From assembly GCA_015231955.1 (NCBI GenBank), contig JADGAN010000015.1:1-64000 (forward strand): a DNA stretch of 64,000 nucleotides. Direction: 5' to 3'. The notes under the pieces were generated by a model, which searched no databases, was not told the origin of the DNA, and saw nothing but the letters and a program-made list of their open reading frames with translations. The position numbers and the translations under genes were made by a program. Below are positions 33,386 to 43,039 of this stretch, piece after piece. This DNA comes from Oligoflexia bacterium. GTDB lineage: Bacteria; Bdellovibrionota; Bacteriovoracia; Bacteriovoracales; Bacteriovoracaceae. The first letter of the stretch is position 1, and each line of letters opens with the position of its first letter.

Positions 33386-35962
33386 ATGCGATTAAAAAAA
33401 CACCCCTATTTAGAGTTTCTGTATTCTGTTGAACGTCCTGCTCGCTACGTTGGTGGTGAGCACTACTCCATTCGTAAAGATTGGGATGAAAATCCTACGA
33501 TGGCAAAGGTGGCACTTTGCTATCCCGATCTTTATGAAGTGGGCATGGGACACTTAGGCCTTAAGATTTTATATCAAGAGTTAAACCAGGCAAGTGACGT
33601 TTTGGCCGAGCGCTGTTTTGCTCCTTGGAACGATTTAGAGAAGGAGCTGCGAAAATATAGTTGTCCTCTTGTCTCCCTGGAAAATTATCAAGCACTCTCT
33701 GCCTTTCATATCGTTGGTTTTTCGCTTCAATATGAGATGACTTACACCAATATGCTCACGATGATTGAGCTTGGAGGGATCTCCCTTTGGGCCAAAGATC
33801 GCCGAGAGGAAGAGAGTTTGGTGGTTGTGGGAGGGCCTGCGGCCACTCATCCAGAGGCGATAGCACCCTTTGTAGATGTGGTGGTGATTGGCGATGGTGA
33901 AGATTTACTCTTGCGAATGGCCCGTATGGTGAGAGATGCAAGAGCAAAGGGGCAAGCGAGATCTTCGATCTTAGAGGAGCTCTCTACCTGGGAAGGGATT
34001 TATGTTCCAGCACTTAAAGATAAGAATGAGAGGCGAGAGGTTAAACGATTTTGGATTAAAGATATTGGAAAGTACCCTTTCCCTGTAAATTCACCTATTC
34101 CTCATTTGACGACTATTTTTGATAAGTTTTCAGTGGAGATTGCTCGTGGCTGCACGGAGGGATGTCGCTTTTGTCAAGCAGGCCACATCTATCGGCCGAC
34201 GCGTGAGCGTTCCAGTCAAGAGGTGCTCTCTACTCTTCGTGAAGGAGTTTTAAGAGGTGGACATTGCGAAGCCTCTTTGACAGCGCTTTCAACTGCCGAT
34301 TACTCCGACTTGGTTCCTTTGGTGAAAGAGTTTTTTGCTGAGATGGAAGATCTGGGAAAAGTGCAATTAGGAATTTCGTCGCTTCGTGCGTATGGACTCG
34401 ATGAAGAGATCCTTGATCGCTTGGCACAGATTCGTAACACTTCCCTAACCTTTGCTCCAGAGGTAGGAAGTGAACGTATGCGCAAGGTGGTGAATAAAAA
34501 TATTAGCGAAGAGGATATGTTGACCACCGCGAGCAGGCTTTATGAGCGTGGTTGGAAAAAGATGAAACTTTACTTCATGATTGGACTTCCCTTTGAGGAG
34601 GATGCCGATGTTGAAGGAATTATGGAGCTTGCTAATAAGATTAGAAATCGCGGTAAAGAGATGGGAGTTAAGTATCCTGAAATAACAGTTTCCGTCTCTA
34701 CTTTTGTCCCAAGACCGCACACCCCTTTCCAGTGGGCACCGATGCTAAGCTTAGAGCAAATCAAGGCCAAGCAGGAGAAGCTTTGGGAACTTGCCAAAAA
34801 GTATCGATTAACTTTTAAGAAACATAGTGCTCAGGTCTCACTGATGGAAGCGGTCTTAGCACGTGGTGATCGTAGTATGGCCTCAGCTATCTTTCGTGCA
34901 TGGGAGATGGGAGCGCGCTTTGATGGATGGGAGGAGTGTTTTAAATTTGATCTCTGGACTCGGGCGTTTGCAGAGAGTGGTATTGTAATTGAAGAGTTGT
35001 TAAAAGAGCTTCCGACTACCAAGGGCGCACTTCCGTGGTCACACATTAATGTTGGTGTGAGTGAGGATTATTTACTTTCAGAGTGGGAAAAGGCAAAGAG
35101 TGAAATTTCCACACCTCCCTGTCGAGCAGATTTATGCCATGGGTGTGGGGTAAAGTGCGATTTGAAGGCGCGCAAGAGTGTGCAAGTCGTTTCAGCAGCG
35201 GTAAAGAGTGATAAGAGTACAGGACTCGGAAAAGAGATGGATGCTGTGAATATCAATGAGCGTAGTCCACTTCTCTTTCGACAAAAACGTGGACAAAATG
35301 TCGGCCATCGTTACCGCATTGAGTTTGCAAAAATCGGGCTTATGAGTTTTATCTCACAACTTGATTTGCAAAAGGTGATGGCGAGAATTTTTAAAAGGGC
35401 ACAAATTAAAACACTCTATTCCGAAGGACACAACGAACGGCCACTCTTAGGTTTTGGGCCTGCACTGGCACTTGGTGTGAATAGTTTACAAGAGTATATC
35501 GATGTAAGAACTGAGGAGGAATGGAGGAGTGTTGATGAGGTTTTGCAAGCACTCCAAAAAAATTCTGAGCGAGGACTTTTGTTTCTTAGAGGATGGGAGA
35601 TTGCAGTTAAGAGTGAATCGATTCAAGAGTTAGTCTCCTCCTATGACTATTTTTTTCCAGTGATTCGAGGAGAATTACCAACAACGATAGCGAGTGACGT
35701 TGTCACACAAAATCCCTTTGGAATAAAACTCTCAATGATGGAGATTGTTTCAAAAAAGTGGAACGAAGAGATTTTAGATGTGTTATCTGAAATTTATGGA
35801 AGCGAAATTTTGCATCAGCAAGGCGTTGGGATCAAGACTAATATCATCGACGGAGGAGCAATAAAGAATGCCGAACTTTATCAATTTTTAAAGGCAAAGC
35901 TTCCAGCTATTGAGTTTGCGCTTCCTATTAAAACTGCGAGCGAATTAAAATATAAAGTATGA
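33386..35962 (+). CDS. Fused radical-SAM (TIGR03960) and DUF2344 (TIGR03936) protein
   Basis: An 858-residue protein. The N-terminal part (about 1-620) is a B12-binding-like plus radical-SAM unit with ARGCTEGCRFCQAG holding the CxxxCxxC cluster site, and GGPAATHPEA upstream. The C-terminal part (about 640-850) starts at YRIEFAKIGLMSFISQLDL and matches DUF2344. The two are separate adjacent genes in many bacteria and fused here. The substrate is not known; RNA or ribosome modification has been suggested by context in other genomes. Several Cys (CRADLCHGCGVKC, about 575-590) may bind a second cluster. Confidence 0.88.
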   Translation: MRLKKHPYLEFLYSVERPARYVGGEHYSIRKDWDENPTMAKVALCYPDLYEVGMGHLGLKILYQELNQASDVLAERCFAPWNDLEKELRKYSCPLVSLENYQALSAFHIVGFSLQYEMTYTNMLTMIELGGISLWAKDRREEESLVVVGGPAATHPEAIAPFVDVVVIGDGEDLLLRMARMVRDARAKGQARSSILEELSTWEGIYVPALKDKNERREVKRFWIKDIGKYPFPVNSPIPHLTTIFDKFSVEIARGCTEGCRFCQAGHIYRPTRERSSQEVLSTLREGVLRGGHCEASLTALSTADYSDLVPLVKEFFAEMEDLGKVQLGISSLRAYGLDEEILDRLAQIRNTSLTFAPEVGSERMRKVVNKNISEEDMLTTASRLYERGWKKMKLYFMIGLPFEEDADVEGIMELANKIRNRGKEMGVKYPEITVSVSTFVPRPHTPFQWAPMLSLEQIKAKQEKLWELAKKYRLTFKKHSAQVSLMEAVLARGDRSMASAIFRAWEMGARFDGWEECFKFDLWTRAFAESGIVIEELLKELPTTKGALPWSHINVGVSEDYLLSEWEKAKSEISTPPCRADLCHGCGVKCDLKARKSVQVVSAAVKSDKSTGLGKEMDAVNINERSPLLFRQKRGQNVGHRYRIEFAKIGLMSFISQLDLQKVMARIFKRAQIKTLYSEGHNERPLLGFGPALALGVNSLQEYIDVRTEEEWRSVDEVLQALQKNSERGLLFLRGWEIAVKSESIQELVSSYDYFFPVIRGELPTTIASDVVTQNPFGIKLSMMEIVSKKWNEEILDVLSEIYGSEILHQQGVGIKTNIIDGGAIKNAELYQFLKAKLPAIEFALPIKTASELKYKV

Positions 35963-36298
35963 TTTTTTTTGTCGGTTATTGCTTTTCTATCAAGATATTC
36001 ACTATAATCCCTAGACATTTTATTTTACTAGGAGCAAGATTTTTTTAACTATCCGATCTTTAAATGATTTATCTGTAGTTTTAGTTGAAAAATCAAAATT
36101 GTTTGCTAATAATAAAATAAATGGGCATTGGCCGAATGAAATTTTTTGATCTTTTATCGTATTATTGAAGTTTTTTTGTTTTGATTATTGCATTATAAGA
36201 AGTAAGTATTTAACTAAGTTATTGGAGTTTAGTTTTATCATAAAGGTTAGGGGAAAAATTTGGTAAACACTTATTTAAGCCAAAAAAAGGATTAAGCT
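35963..36298. other. AT-rich intergenic region upstream of the porin pair
   Basis: A 336-bp, very AT-rich stretch without an open frame of note. It must contain the porin promoter, but several TTG/TATAAT-like matches compete and I cannot choose one. AAGGATTAAGCT precedes the porin ATG. Confidence 0.4.
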
Positions 36299-37438
36299 AT
36301 GAAAAAAAGATTGATTCTCCAGTTAAGTTGTCTCTCTCTGTTAGTTGGTTCAGCTCCTCTTTTCGCAGCAGATGCACCAACCGTTTATGGTTTGGTAAAG
36401 AAAGAGATCCTGTACATTGACCAAGATTCTGCAGCTGATCGTCGTGAATTTTATGGTCCGACTGATGTTGATGGCTTAGAATCACGTTTAGGCGTTAAAG
36501 GTGCTTTACCAGCAGGTGATGCTCTTAAAGCTATGTACAACTTTGAACTTGGTCTAAACTCTTCTCTTGATAATGCTGCTAATGGTGCAGATGAGAGAAT
36601 TAGAATTCGTGCTGCTAATGGTTCACTTGGTTCAGAGAAAATTGGTTTTTTGACCGTTGGTCAAGCACTTACTTTAGGTATCGGTAGAATGTTAGCTCTT
36701 GATCCATTTTACGGAACTAGTCTAAGTGCATTGGGTACAGATTATGTTTACGTAGCTGGATGGTATAGAACTCCACCTCTTGCTCCAAGAGGTGCAGTAT
36801 TTATGAATGAAATTGCCTATTCAACACCAATCTTTGCTGGTTTAAAACTTAATGTAGCGTTTGATAACAATGATCAAACTTCAGTTGAAAGAACAACAAC
36901 AGCAGAGCGTTGGTGGACAACTTCTCTTGAGTATGATGGCGATTTTTCAGGCGTAAAGCTAGCTCTCACAGGAAACTATGGTAACCAAGATAAAGATGGA
37001 ACAATTGGGAAAAGAGAGAGAGATTATTGGCAGCTTGGTAGTAAAGTAATGGTTGATCGCTTCTCTCTTGCTTTGGCCTATACTGCAAATCAAAGTTGGT
37101 CAACTGTTGCTAATAAAAAAGTTACCGATAATATGTGGCTAGGTAGTTTATCTTTTAAAGCTCTTGACGCTCTTACTCTTGCCGCTAACTACTCTATTAC
37201 CAATTTTGATAAAAATGGTAGTGAAGCAACTGGTGGCTTAACAGGTGATCAACAAGAGTTTGCTTTTGGTGCATTCTATGCATTTAGTGAAAATGTATCA
37301 ACCCATTTGGCACTTGGTTTTGCAAGTCGTGAAAGCAAAACAGCTCTTGGAGCTGCAGTTCTTCCAAAAGACACCACTCTTGCAAAGAAAGATAACGATG
37401 CTACATTAGCAGTTACTGGTATTACAATGAAGTTCTAA
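36299..37438 (+). CDS. Gram-negative porin, first of a tandem pair
   Basis: A 379-residue outer-membrane porin with a signal peptide (cleaved near residue 22, FAADAP). The mature start APTVYGLVKKEILYIDQDS and then RLGVKG are typical of general porins. RIRAANGSLGSEKIGFLTVGQ matches the beta-3/loop region, and the chain ends in Phe (MKF), the usual outer-membrane targeting signal. It is about 60% identical by eye to the following gene. It has its own terminator at 37468-37505. Confidence 0.85.
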   Translation: MKKRLILQLSCLSLLVGSAPLFAADAPTVYGLVKKEILYIDQDSAADRREFYGPTDVDGLESRLGVKGALPAGDALKAMYNFELGLNSSLDNAANGADERIRIRAANGSLGSEKIGFLTVGQALTLGIGRMLALDPFYGTSLSALGTDYVYVAGWYRTPPLAPRGAVFMNEIAYSTPIFAGLKLNVAFDNNDQTSVERTTTAERWWTTSLEYDGDFSGVKLALTGNYGNQDKDGTIGKRERDYWQLGSKVMVDRFSLALAYTANQSWSTVANKKVTDNMWLGSLSFKALDALTLAANYSITNFDKNGSEATGGLTGDQQEFAFGAFYAFSENVSTHLALGFASRESKTALGAAVLPKDTTLAKKDNDATLAVTGITMKF

Positions 37439-37467
37439 GCTAAATAGCATTATCTAAGTTTTTTTAA

Positions 37468-37505
37468 TTAAGAAAGGCCTGCATGAAAATGTGGGCCTTT
37501 TTTTA
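37468..37505 (+). terminator. Intrinsic terminator of the first porin gene
   Basis: AAAGGCC-t-GCAT and ATGT-GGGCCTTT form a stem followed by a run of T (37498-37504), about 35 bp after the stop codon. Confidence 0.8.
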
Positions 37506-37568
37506 TATAGTTTTCAGGGCAGTGTTTAAGTTTATAAATGAATGACCGAAAAAAATGAGGGAATTACT

Positions 37569-38699
37569 ATGCAAAGAAATCTACTTTTGTCACTTGTACT
37601 GGCTTCTCTATGTGGATCGACAACGGCCGCGTTTGCAGTTGATGCACCAATAGTCTATGGGCTGGTAAAAAAAGAGATTAAGTATATTAATCAAGATTCA
37701 GCTGCGGATCGACGCGAATTTTATGGGCCAACCGATGTTGATGGTTTAGAAGGCCGTCTTGGAGTAAAGGGTGTTATTCCTCTTGGGAGCGATTTTAAAG
37801 GAGTGTATAACTTAGAGTTGGGTTTAAACTCCTCTCTGGATAATGCTCCAGCAGCTGATGCTGCAAGTGATGAGCGCATTCGTATTCGCCAGGCCAATGG
37901 GGTTGTTGGTGCAGATAAGTGCGGTTTTTTTACCTTTGGTCAAGCTTACCTCCCTGGTATGGCCAGAATGGGAGCTTACGATCCACTGCTTGGAACAGGA
38001 GTGCAGATGTTAGGTCTCGACTTCCGCTATATCGCAGGGTTTGTGGCCGGCTACCCATCACTGACGAGAAGTCCCTTTATGAACTTGATCTCCTATGCAA
38101 CTCCTGCATGGAATGGCCTAAAGCTAACACTCTCTTTTGATAACAATGACCAAACTAGTGCTGCACGAACAACGACTGCTGAAAGGTGGTGGACGACAGA
38201 GCTTGCTTACGATGTTGAGTTTTCCGGTATGAAACTCTCTTTCACAGGTGTTTATGGCGATCAAAGTAAAGATGGCACAAAAGCAAAAGATGAAATGAGC
38301 TATTTCCAAACGGGTGCAAAGCTTAGTGTTGATCGCTTTGCTGTTGGTCTTGGTTACTACTGGCTAGAGTACAATAATCCATTAAATGCTAAGAATGTCG
38401 ATGATAAGAGTTATATGGCAGTTGTAAGCTATAGGGTGATTGATCCTTTGTTGTTGGCCGCAAACTATTACATGACAAAATTTGATAAGCAAGGTGTGAA
38501 CACAGGAGAGCAATCGCAATTTGGCCTTGGTGCTATTCTTGGCCTAAGCGAGAATGTATCAACGCATTTGGCATTCGCACTTGTGGAGCGTGAAAGCAAT
38601 ACAGCGCTCGGCACATCTCTACTGCCCAAAGATACCACTGGAGCAAAGAAAGATAACTCCGCCACTTTAGTCTTGGCCGGCGTAACCTTTAAATTCTAA
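37569..38699 (+). CDS. Gram-negative porin, second of a tandem pair
   Basis: A 376-residue porin closely related to the preceding one: the mature N terminus VYGLVKKEI-YI-QDSAADRR and the segment DNNDQTS-RTTTAERWWTT are nearly shared. ATG 37569 is chosen, with GAGGGA 6 bp upstream; an in-frame start at 37542 adds 9 residues before the signal peptide. The end is KFKF. Differences cluster in the putative loops, which suggests divergence of pore or surface properties after duplication. Confidence 0.85.
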   Translation: MQRNLLLSLVLASLCGSTTAAFAVDAPIVYGLVKKEIKYINQDSAADRREFYGPTDVDGLEGRLGVKGVIPLGSDFKGVYNLELGLNSSLDNAPAADAASDERIRIRQANGVVGADKCGFFTFGQAYLPGMARMGAYDPLLGTGVQMLGLDFRYIAGFVAGYPSLTRSPFMNLISYATPAWNGLKLTLSFDNNDQTSAARTTTAERWWTTELAYDVEFSGMKLSFTGVYGDQSKDGTKAKDEMSYFQTGAKLSVDRFAVGLGYYWLEYNNPLNAKNVDDKSYMAVVSYRVIDPLLLAANYYMTKFDKQGVNTGEQSQFGLGAILGLSENVSTHLAFALVERESNTALGTSLLPKDTTGAKKDNSATLVLAGVTFKF

Positions 38700-38724
38700 A
38701 CACCGCTAGATCCTACTCTAATCC

Positions 38725-38776
38725 ATAAAAGTGCCTGCTACTATTTTAAGCGATAAGAGCAGGCACTTTTTTTTTA
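38725..38776 (+). terminator. Intrinsic terminator of the second porin gene
   Basis: AAAGTGCCTGCT and AGCAGGCACTTT form a 12-bp stem followed by nine T, about 30 bp after the stop. Its stem resembles that of the terminator after variable gene A (GTGCCAGC). Confidence 0.9.
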
Positions 38777-38832
38777 AAAAAAACTACCGATAAGAAAAGG
38801 GAAGAAGAGTGGCCTCAACAAAAGGGGTTTAG

Positions 38833-40737
38833 GTGAAGAGTGTGATGAGAATGATTGTTATGATGATGATCATATGGGGATGTGGTGGTGTTCAAGCGCA
38901 GGTACAGGTTTCACTATGGGGAAAGTATAGCGATTTTGGATCAATAAAAAAGAAGGCACTTAATATTCCAGAGGTAAAACAGTTACTGGCAACATGCTTA
39001 CAGGAAGAGAGGCAAAAGCTAGAGAGTAACAAAGAGGCAACCCTTGAAATGTTAGAGCGGCAACAGGCGATCTGCTTTAGTGAGAAGTTGAAGGCGATGC
39101 CGCCTGCGCAAGCAATAGCAATGGCAAAACAACTGGATAGTGATGATCCAGATCTACAAGAGTCAATGCTCTACGAGCAAAATCCCGCCTACTTGAAACT
39201 TCAAGCATACTTAAAGAAAAAATTGGAAGAGGCGCTCTATGGGATAGTCGATGTACGAACGGGTCGCAAAGGAAAGTTGGTGGATCATCGGACTTTTTAC
39301 GATCTTTATGAGACACAACTTGGAAAGTATGTGGTCTCCCTTTTAAGTTATTACTGCGTGAATATGGATGATGGGGAACATATCTCGGAGGATCCGACAG
39401 AGAGGGCAAAGACAAGGGCCGAAAATATTAAGAAGTTGGCAGAGTTTGAAGCTGTACCTATTGCTGCGCCAACAGCTGGGCAAGGTAATAATAGCAGCAA
39501 TAATAACAATAACAACAATGCCCCCCAGACACAAAATATGAATCAGGGATTAATTCATTTTCATAATTGTATTGGCAATTTAAATCCTGCTTGTGAGTCA
39601 GGAAGTGGGTATGGACAACAGTTGGCGTGTGCAACGATGAGGCAGATTAAGGAGCTACGAAAGGCCTTGTTAGCAGTGAAAGAGATTAAGCTTGTGATGG
39701 ACAGGGAGAAGGAGAAGGATAAGGTTGATACCAATGTAACGGGATTTGATATGCGGGAATTTGATGGGGTTTATGGGAAATGGAAAAGTGCTAAGGTTTC
39801 TGAGGTTGAAAAGGATATAGAGGAGTTAACCACATTGACCAGCAATGAGCTTATGAATAAATCTGGACTTGGGAATGAGCTTGCAATGGATGCGCAAAAA
39901 TTTCAGGCGAACTGTGCCAGTGGTGGTGGCGGAGGGCCTGCTTGTCAGCGTTTAATGTATACAGGAGCAGATGTTCAAAACTTTAATAAGACACAAAGGG
40001 ATGAGTATGATGTTCGCACTGCTATTATGAAAAAGAAGATTCAAGGGATGAGTGCAGAGGAGGTTAAGCAGTTTTTGTTAAAGGAAGGGCGCACCCAGCA
40101 AGAGGTCGCACAAATTGTTCAGGCGGCATCACAAAATGCACAGGTTTTACAAGAGCGAATTGCCGCCCAATACGAGCGCGAACGAAATGCAATGATCCAA
40201 ATGGTAGTAGACAAATATAATAAACATAACCTGCAAAATGTTCAAGATCAAAAAATAGCACCAGGAGGAGATGCGAGTAGTAGTAATAGCAATAATCCGG
40301 AGGAGCGAATGAAGAAGATTGCAGAGGAGTTAAAGGATCGGCCTGCTGATATCCGAGATGCTTTTCACTACAACAATATTGTCATGGGGTATTTAAGTAA
40401 GTCGGTTCCGCAAAAAGGAGTTCCTGCAGGAGCGACAAAAGATAATCCTAAAGTGACCTATCTGGAGTTAGATGATAGTGCTTTTAACCCGGTCAATCGT
40501 GCAGCAGGAGGGGCGGCCACTATTTTGCCTGCTGCCGATCCGGCCTATTTTCAAAAGTTGCAAGCACAGACAAAACAAAATTTACAACGAACTCAAGGCA
40601 AGGATAGTGCCAATACCATCACTTCGAGTACGGTAGAGATTCCGGCCATCAATAGCATTGTCGGTAACTATTTGTCACCAGGTTCTATTCCACCACAAGC
40701 AAGCCCTACTGCGGCCTCGGCCTCACCGTCAAAATAG
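38833..40737 (+). CDS. Large exported protein of unknown function
   Basis: A 634-residue protein starting at GTG with a Met-rich signal peptide ending near VQAQ (about residue 23). The rest is mostly charged helix with Lys/Glu/Gln-rich stretches, an Asn run (about 218-227), a Gly-rich stretch with paired Cys (CASGGGGGPAC), and a Pro/Ala/Ser-rich tail. Several Cys suggest disulfides in the periplasm. No family recognised. The GTG start has AAAGGGG 6-10 bp upstream. It is convergent with the response-regulator cluster, 4 bp apart. Confidence 0.65.
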   Translation: MKSVMRMIVMMMIIWGCGGVQAQVQVSLWGKYSDFGSIKKKALNIPEVKQLLATCLQEERQKLESNKEATLEMLERQQAICFSEKLKAMPPAQAIAMAKQLDSDDPDLQESMLYEQNPAYLKLQAYLKKKLEEALYGIVDVRTGRKGKLVDHRTFYDLYETQLGKYVVSLLSYYCVNMDDGEHISEDPTERAKTRAENIKKLAEFEAVPIAAPTAGQGNNSSNNNNNNNAPQTQNMNQGLIHFHNCIGNLNPACESGSGYGQQLACATMRQIKELRKALLAVKEIKLVMDREKEKDKVDTNVTGFDMREFDGVYGKWKSAKVSEVEKDIEELTTLTSNELMNKSGLGNELAMDAQKFQANCASGGGGGPACQRLMYTGADVQNFNKTQRDEYDVRTAIMKKKIQGMSAEEVKQFLLKEGRTQQEVAQIVQAASQNAQVLQERIAAQYERERNAMIQMVVDKYNKHNLQNVQDQKIAPGGDASSSNSNNPEERMKKIAEELKDRPADIRDAFHYNNIVMGYLSKSVPQKGVPAGATKDNPKVTYLELDDSAFNPVNRAAGGAATILPAADPAYFQKLQAQTKQNLQRTQGKDSANTITSSTVEIPAINSIVGNYLSPGSIPPQASPTAASASPSK

Positions 40738-40741
40738 TTAG

Positions 40742-41200
40742 TTAACTTTTTTTAGACAAGACCTTTTCATAATCGGAAAAAAACTCAGTTTCTACTTTTA
40801 AGGCATCATTCTTACTAAATCCGCGTTCAATCCCTTTATTCATACACTCAATCAGGTTATCAAAATCTGGTTTTTCTATAAAATCAAAGGCCCCATAACG
40901 AAGAACTTCCTGCATGAGTTCTTCGCAGGCATGTCCAGTGAAAAAGATAAAAGGAGTATCTATACCTTTTTGGCGAGCGATCTTGATGAGTTCAGCGCCA
41001 TTCATAAGAGGCATCCTTATATCACAAAGGACACAGTCGATTTTTTTATTTTCTAAGATAGCAATGGCCTCAATCCCGTTTTCTGCCATGAAAATTTCAG
41101 AGCAAAATTCTCTAGTTTTTTCGTGCAAGATGAACAAGATATTTTTTTCATCATCAACAATGAGGATGGTGATTTTTGTTGGTTGGTTCAAATTGCTCAT
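40742..41200 (-). CDS. Single-domain response regulator
   Basis: A 152-residue CheY-like receiver: LIVDDEKNIL (acidic pocket), Asp in CVLCDIRMPLMNGAEL (phosphorylation site), TGH for the conserved Thr, and KP with the conserved Lys (FIEKPDF). No output domain; a 25-residue tail follows. Its start overlaps the stop of the upstream 606-residue gene by one base, so the two are coupled. The kinase is not evident. Confidence 0.88.
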   Translation of the reverse strand: MSNLNQPTKITILIVDDEKNILFILHEKTREFCSEIFMAENGIEAIAILENKKIDCVLCDIRMPLMNGAELIKIARQKGIDTPFIFFTGHACEELMQEVLRYGAFDFIEKPDFDNLIECMNKGIERGFSKNDALKVETEFFSDYEKVLSKKS

Positions 41201-43020
41201 TAAAATTTACTCCTCTTGAAATATTTTGATATTGAATTTTTTAAAACAAAACGTGATTTCATTGAAGTTGGTATTTCACTTGGATCTTCATTATAACTTG
41301 GAACAATAGTAATAGGCATGGGTGGAGACAAATTTTTTTCTTTTGGGGTGATCTTTTCAGATGGTTTATATGCTTGCTTGGGAGAGTGAACTTCCTCTAT
41401 TAGGAGTGCATTTACGAAAACACGAAGTGAGGAAATAATTTCCTCACTTGCACCATGAACTACGCCCATGTAGTGATATTTTTGGGGAATGGGCATTAAT
41501 TCTCTTGTTGGTTCTATTGTAGAGATTAAAACAGTCTTGGGGATATTTAATTTTATAGTTGTAACTTTAGGCAGTTCAAACGGAGACAAAAAAGTAATAG
41601 TATGTTCAGAGATTGAGGTAATGGTGATTGTGAATTTAAAATCGGCATAGGAGTTAGGATCATAGCAAGAGAAAAGTTGATTATGAGGTTTGATTTTTTG
41701 TTGATAGATATCTAAAGCATTTTTCAGTGTGAGGTAATTTAGTTGCTTGGGATGAGCAGTGATTTTATTATAGTTATAACTTTTTTGATATGCGCTGGAG
41801 GTAGAAGGTGCATTGAAAATGATAATTAACGGTTCATGGGATAATAACTTTGCTTCTTGAATGACAGCGGAGAGGGAGGACATTCCATTTTGCATGCGTT
41901 GATCATAGTTTGTGATAAAATAATCACTTTTACCATCAGAAATAATTGTCTGATCTTCAGGAAAAAAAAAGATGTTTTCTATCGGTTTTGCATTACTATT
42001 GTGGGAATCGAAATCGTTCAAACTAGTGTCGAGATTAAAAACAATAATCTGAGGTTTTGTTAGTGCAACGATGTCAAGTCTACTTCGGAAAAGTGGTGAG
42101 TATTCAATGGAAAAATTGCTGTGAATTTGAATTTTGACGATATCAACAAGATGAGCTGGATTGCTATCTATAATGATAACTGAAGTGGCCGCAACCAGTA
42201 GATCATCTGATTTTGAAGCGATCCAGGTTTCAATAGTGTCTTTACTTAAGCTATCAGCACAAACCTCATCCCATGGTTCTGGATAGGGTAATGACATAGT
42301 AGCACGACAGGAGTGATGGAAGTAAGCTTTGCGATAATTGACGGCAGAGAATTTACATTGCGTATTTAAATATTCACTTAAAAAAGGTGATGAAAATTTT
42401 ATCATACGCTGATTGGAATCAATTGCCAAATCAGTTTCTATATCGATTTTATCTGGCGTAATAGAAATTAATTTCACCGCTGAGTGGACATCACAAAGAA
42501 AAGAGAGCCCAGATGCAGTTGCCATCTGAGGGTAAGCAATTTTTTGCTCAAAAACGATATAATTGATATCGATAAATGCTAGTTGTTCGATGGATTGCTT
42601 AAGCAGAGTAAAGTTGACTCCATGTGAAAGTACTGAAGAGTATCTTTCAAGTAATTCCTCATTGTCAAATACACCTACAATAAAGCAGTGTTTGAATAAA
42701 AAATGTTTTTTTAAGGAGAGTAAAGTGGCAAAAAGCTCTTCTTCAGAACAGCAATCAGAAGCGATAATATCAAAATCAACATAGAGAATATGAGGGAAAA
42801 TATTATAACTCCAATGAGAAAAAAAAGCATGCAAAGATTTATTTTTAAAAGGATTGGTCATTTTTATAGTGATATCAACATTTTCTTGCTGTTGATTGCT
42901 GATGGGGTTCTTGGGAAGTGAGAAATTTTTTTGATAAGTTTGAACTATTCTTCCAAAAAAAGCATTATCTTTTCCGAGATAGAGTATGGAAATTGTGGAT
43001 GCTTTTTGGTTGCTTTTCAA
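41200..43020 (-). CDS. Signalling-associated protein of unknown family, possible PilZ-like domains
   Basis: A 606-residue soluble protein. Two parts (about 10-150 and about 265-400) have the alternating hydrophobic strands and helices of receiver-like folds but lack a clear phosphorylated Asp. Two beta-rich parts (about 160-230 and about 445-545, including ITITSISEHTITFLSPFELP) look like PilZ-type barrels, without a clear RxxxR c-di-GMP site. Flanked by a receiver gene and an HD-domain gene, so a role in second-messenger signalling or motility is plausible. Family not recognised. Confidence 0.5.
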   Translation of the reverse strand: MKSNQKASTISILYLGKDNAFFGRIVQTYQKNFSLPKNPISNQQQENVDITIKMTNPFKNKSLHAFFSHWSYNIFPHILYVDFDIIASDCCSEEELFATLLSLKKHFLFKHCFIVGVFDNEELLERYSSVLSHGVNFTLLKQSIEQLAFIDINYIVFEQKIAYPQMATASGLSFLCDVHSAVKLISITPDKIDIETDLAIDSNQRMIKFSSPFLSEYLNTQCKFSAVNYRKAYFHHSCRATMSLPYPEPWDEVCADSLSKDTIETWIASKSDDLLVAATSVIIIDSNPAHLVDIVKIQIHSNFSIEYSPLFRSRLDIVALTKPQIIVFNLDTSLNDFDSHNSNAKPIENIFFFPEDQTIISDGKSDYFITNYDQRMQNGMSSLSAVIQEAKLLSHEPLIIIFNAPSTSSAYQKSYNYNKITAHPKQLNYLTLKNALDIYQQKIKPHNQLFSCYDPNSYADFKFTITITSISEHTITFLSPFELPKVTTIKLNIPKTVLISTIEPTRELMPIPQKYHYMGVVHGASEEIISSLRVFVNALLIEEVHSPKQAYKPSEKITPKEKNLSPPMPITIVPSYNEDPSEIPTSMKSRFVLKNSISKYFKRSKF

Positions 43021-43039
43021 CGGTCACCTCCCTAGGGTA

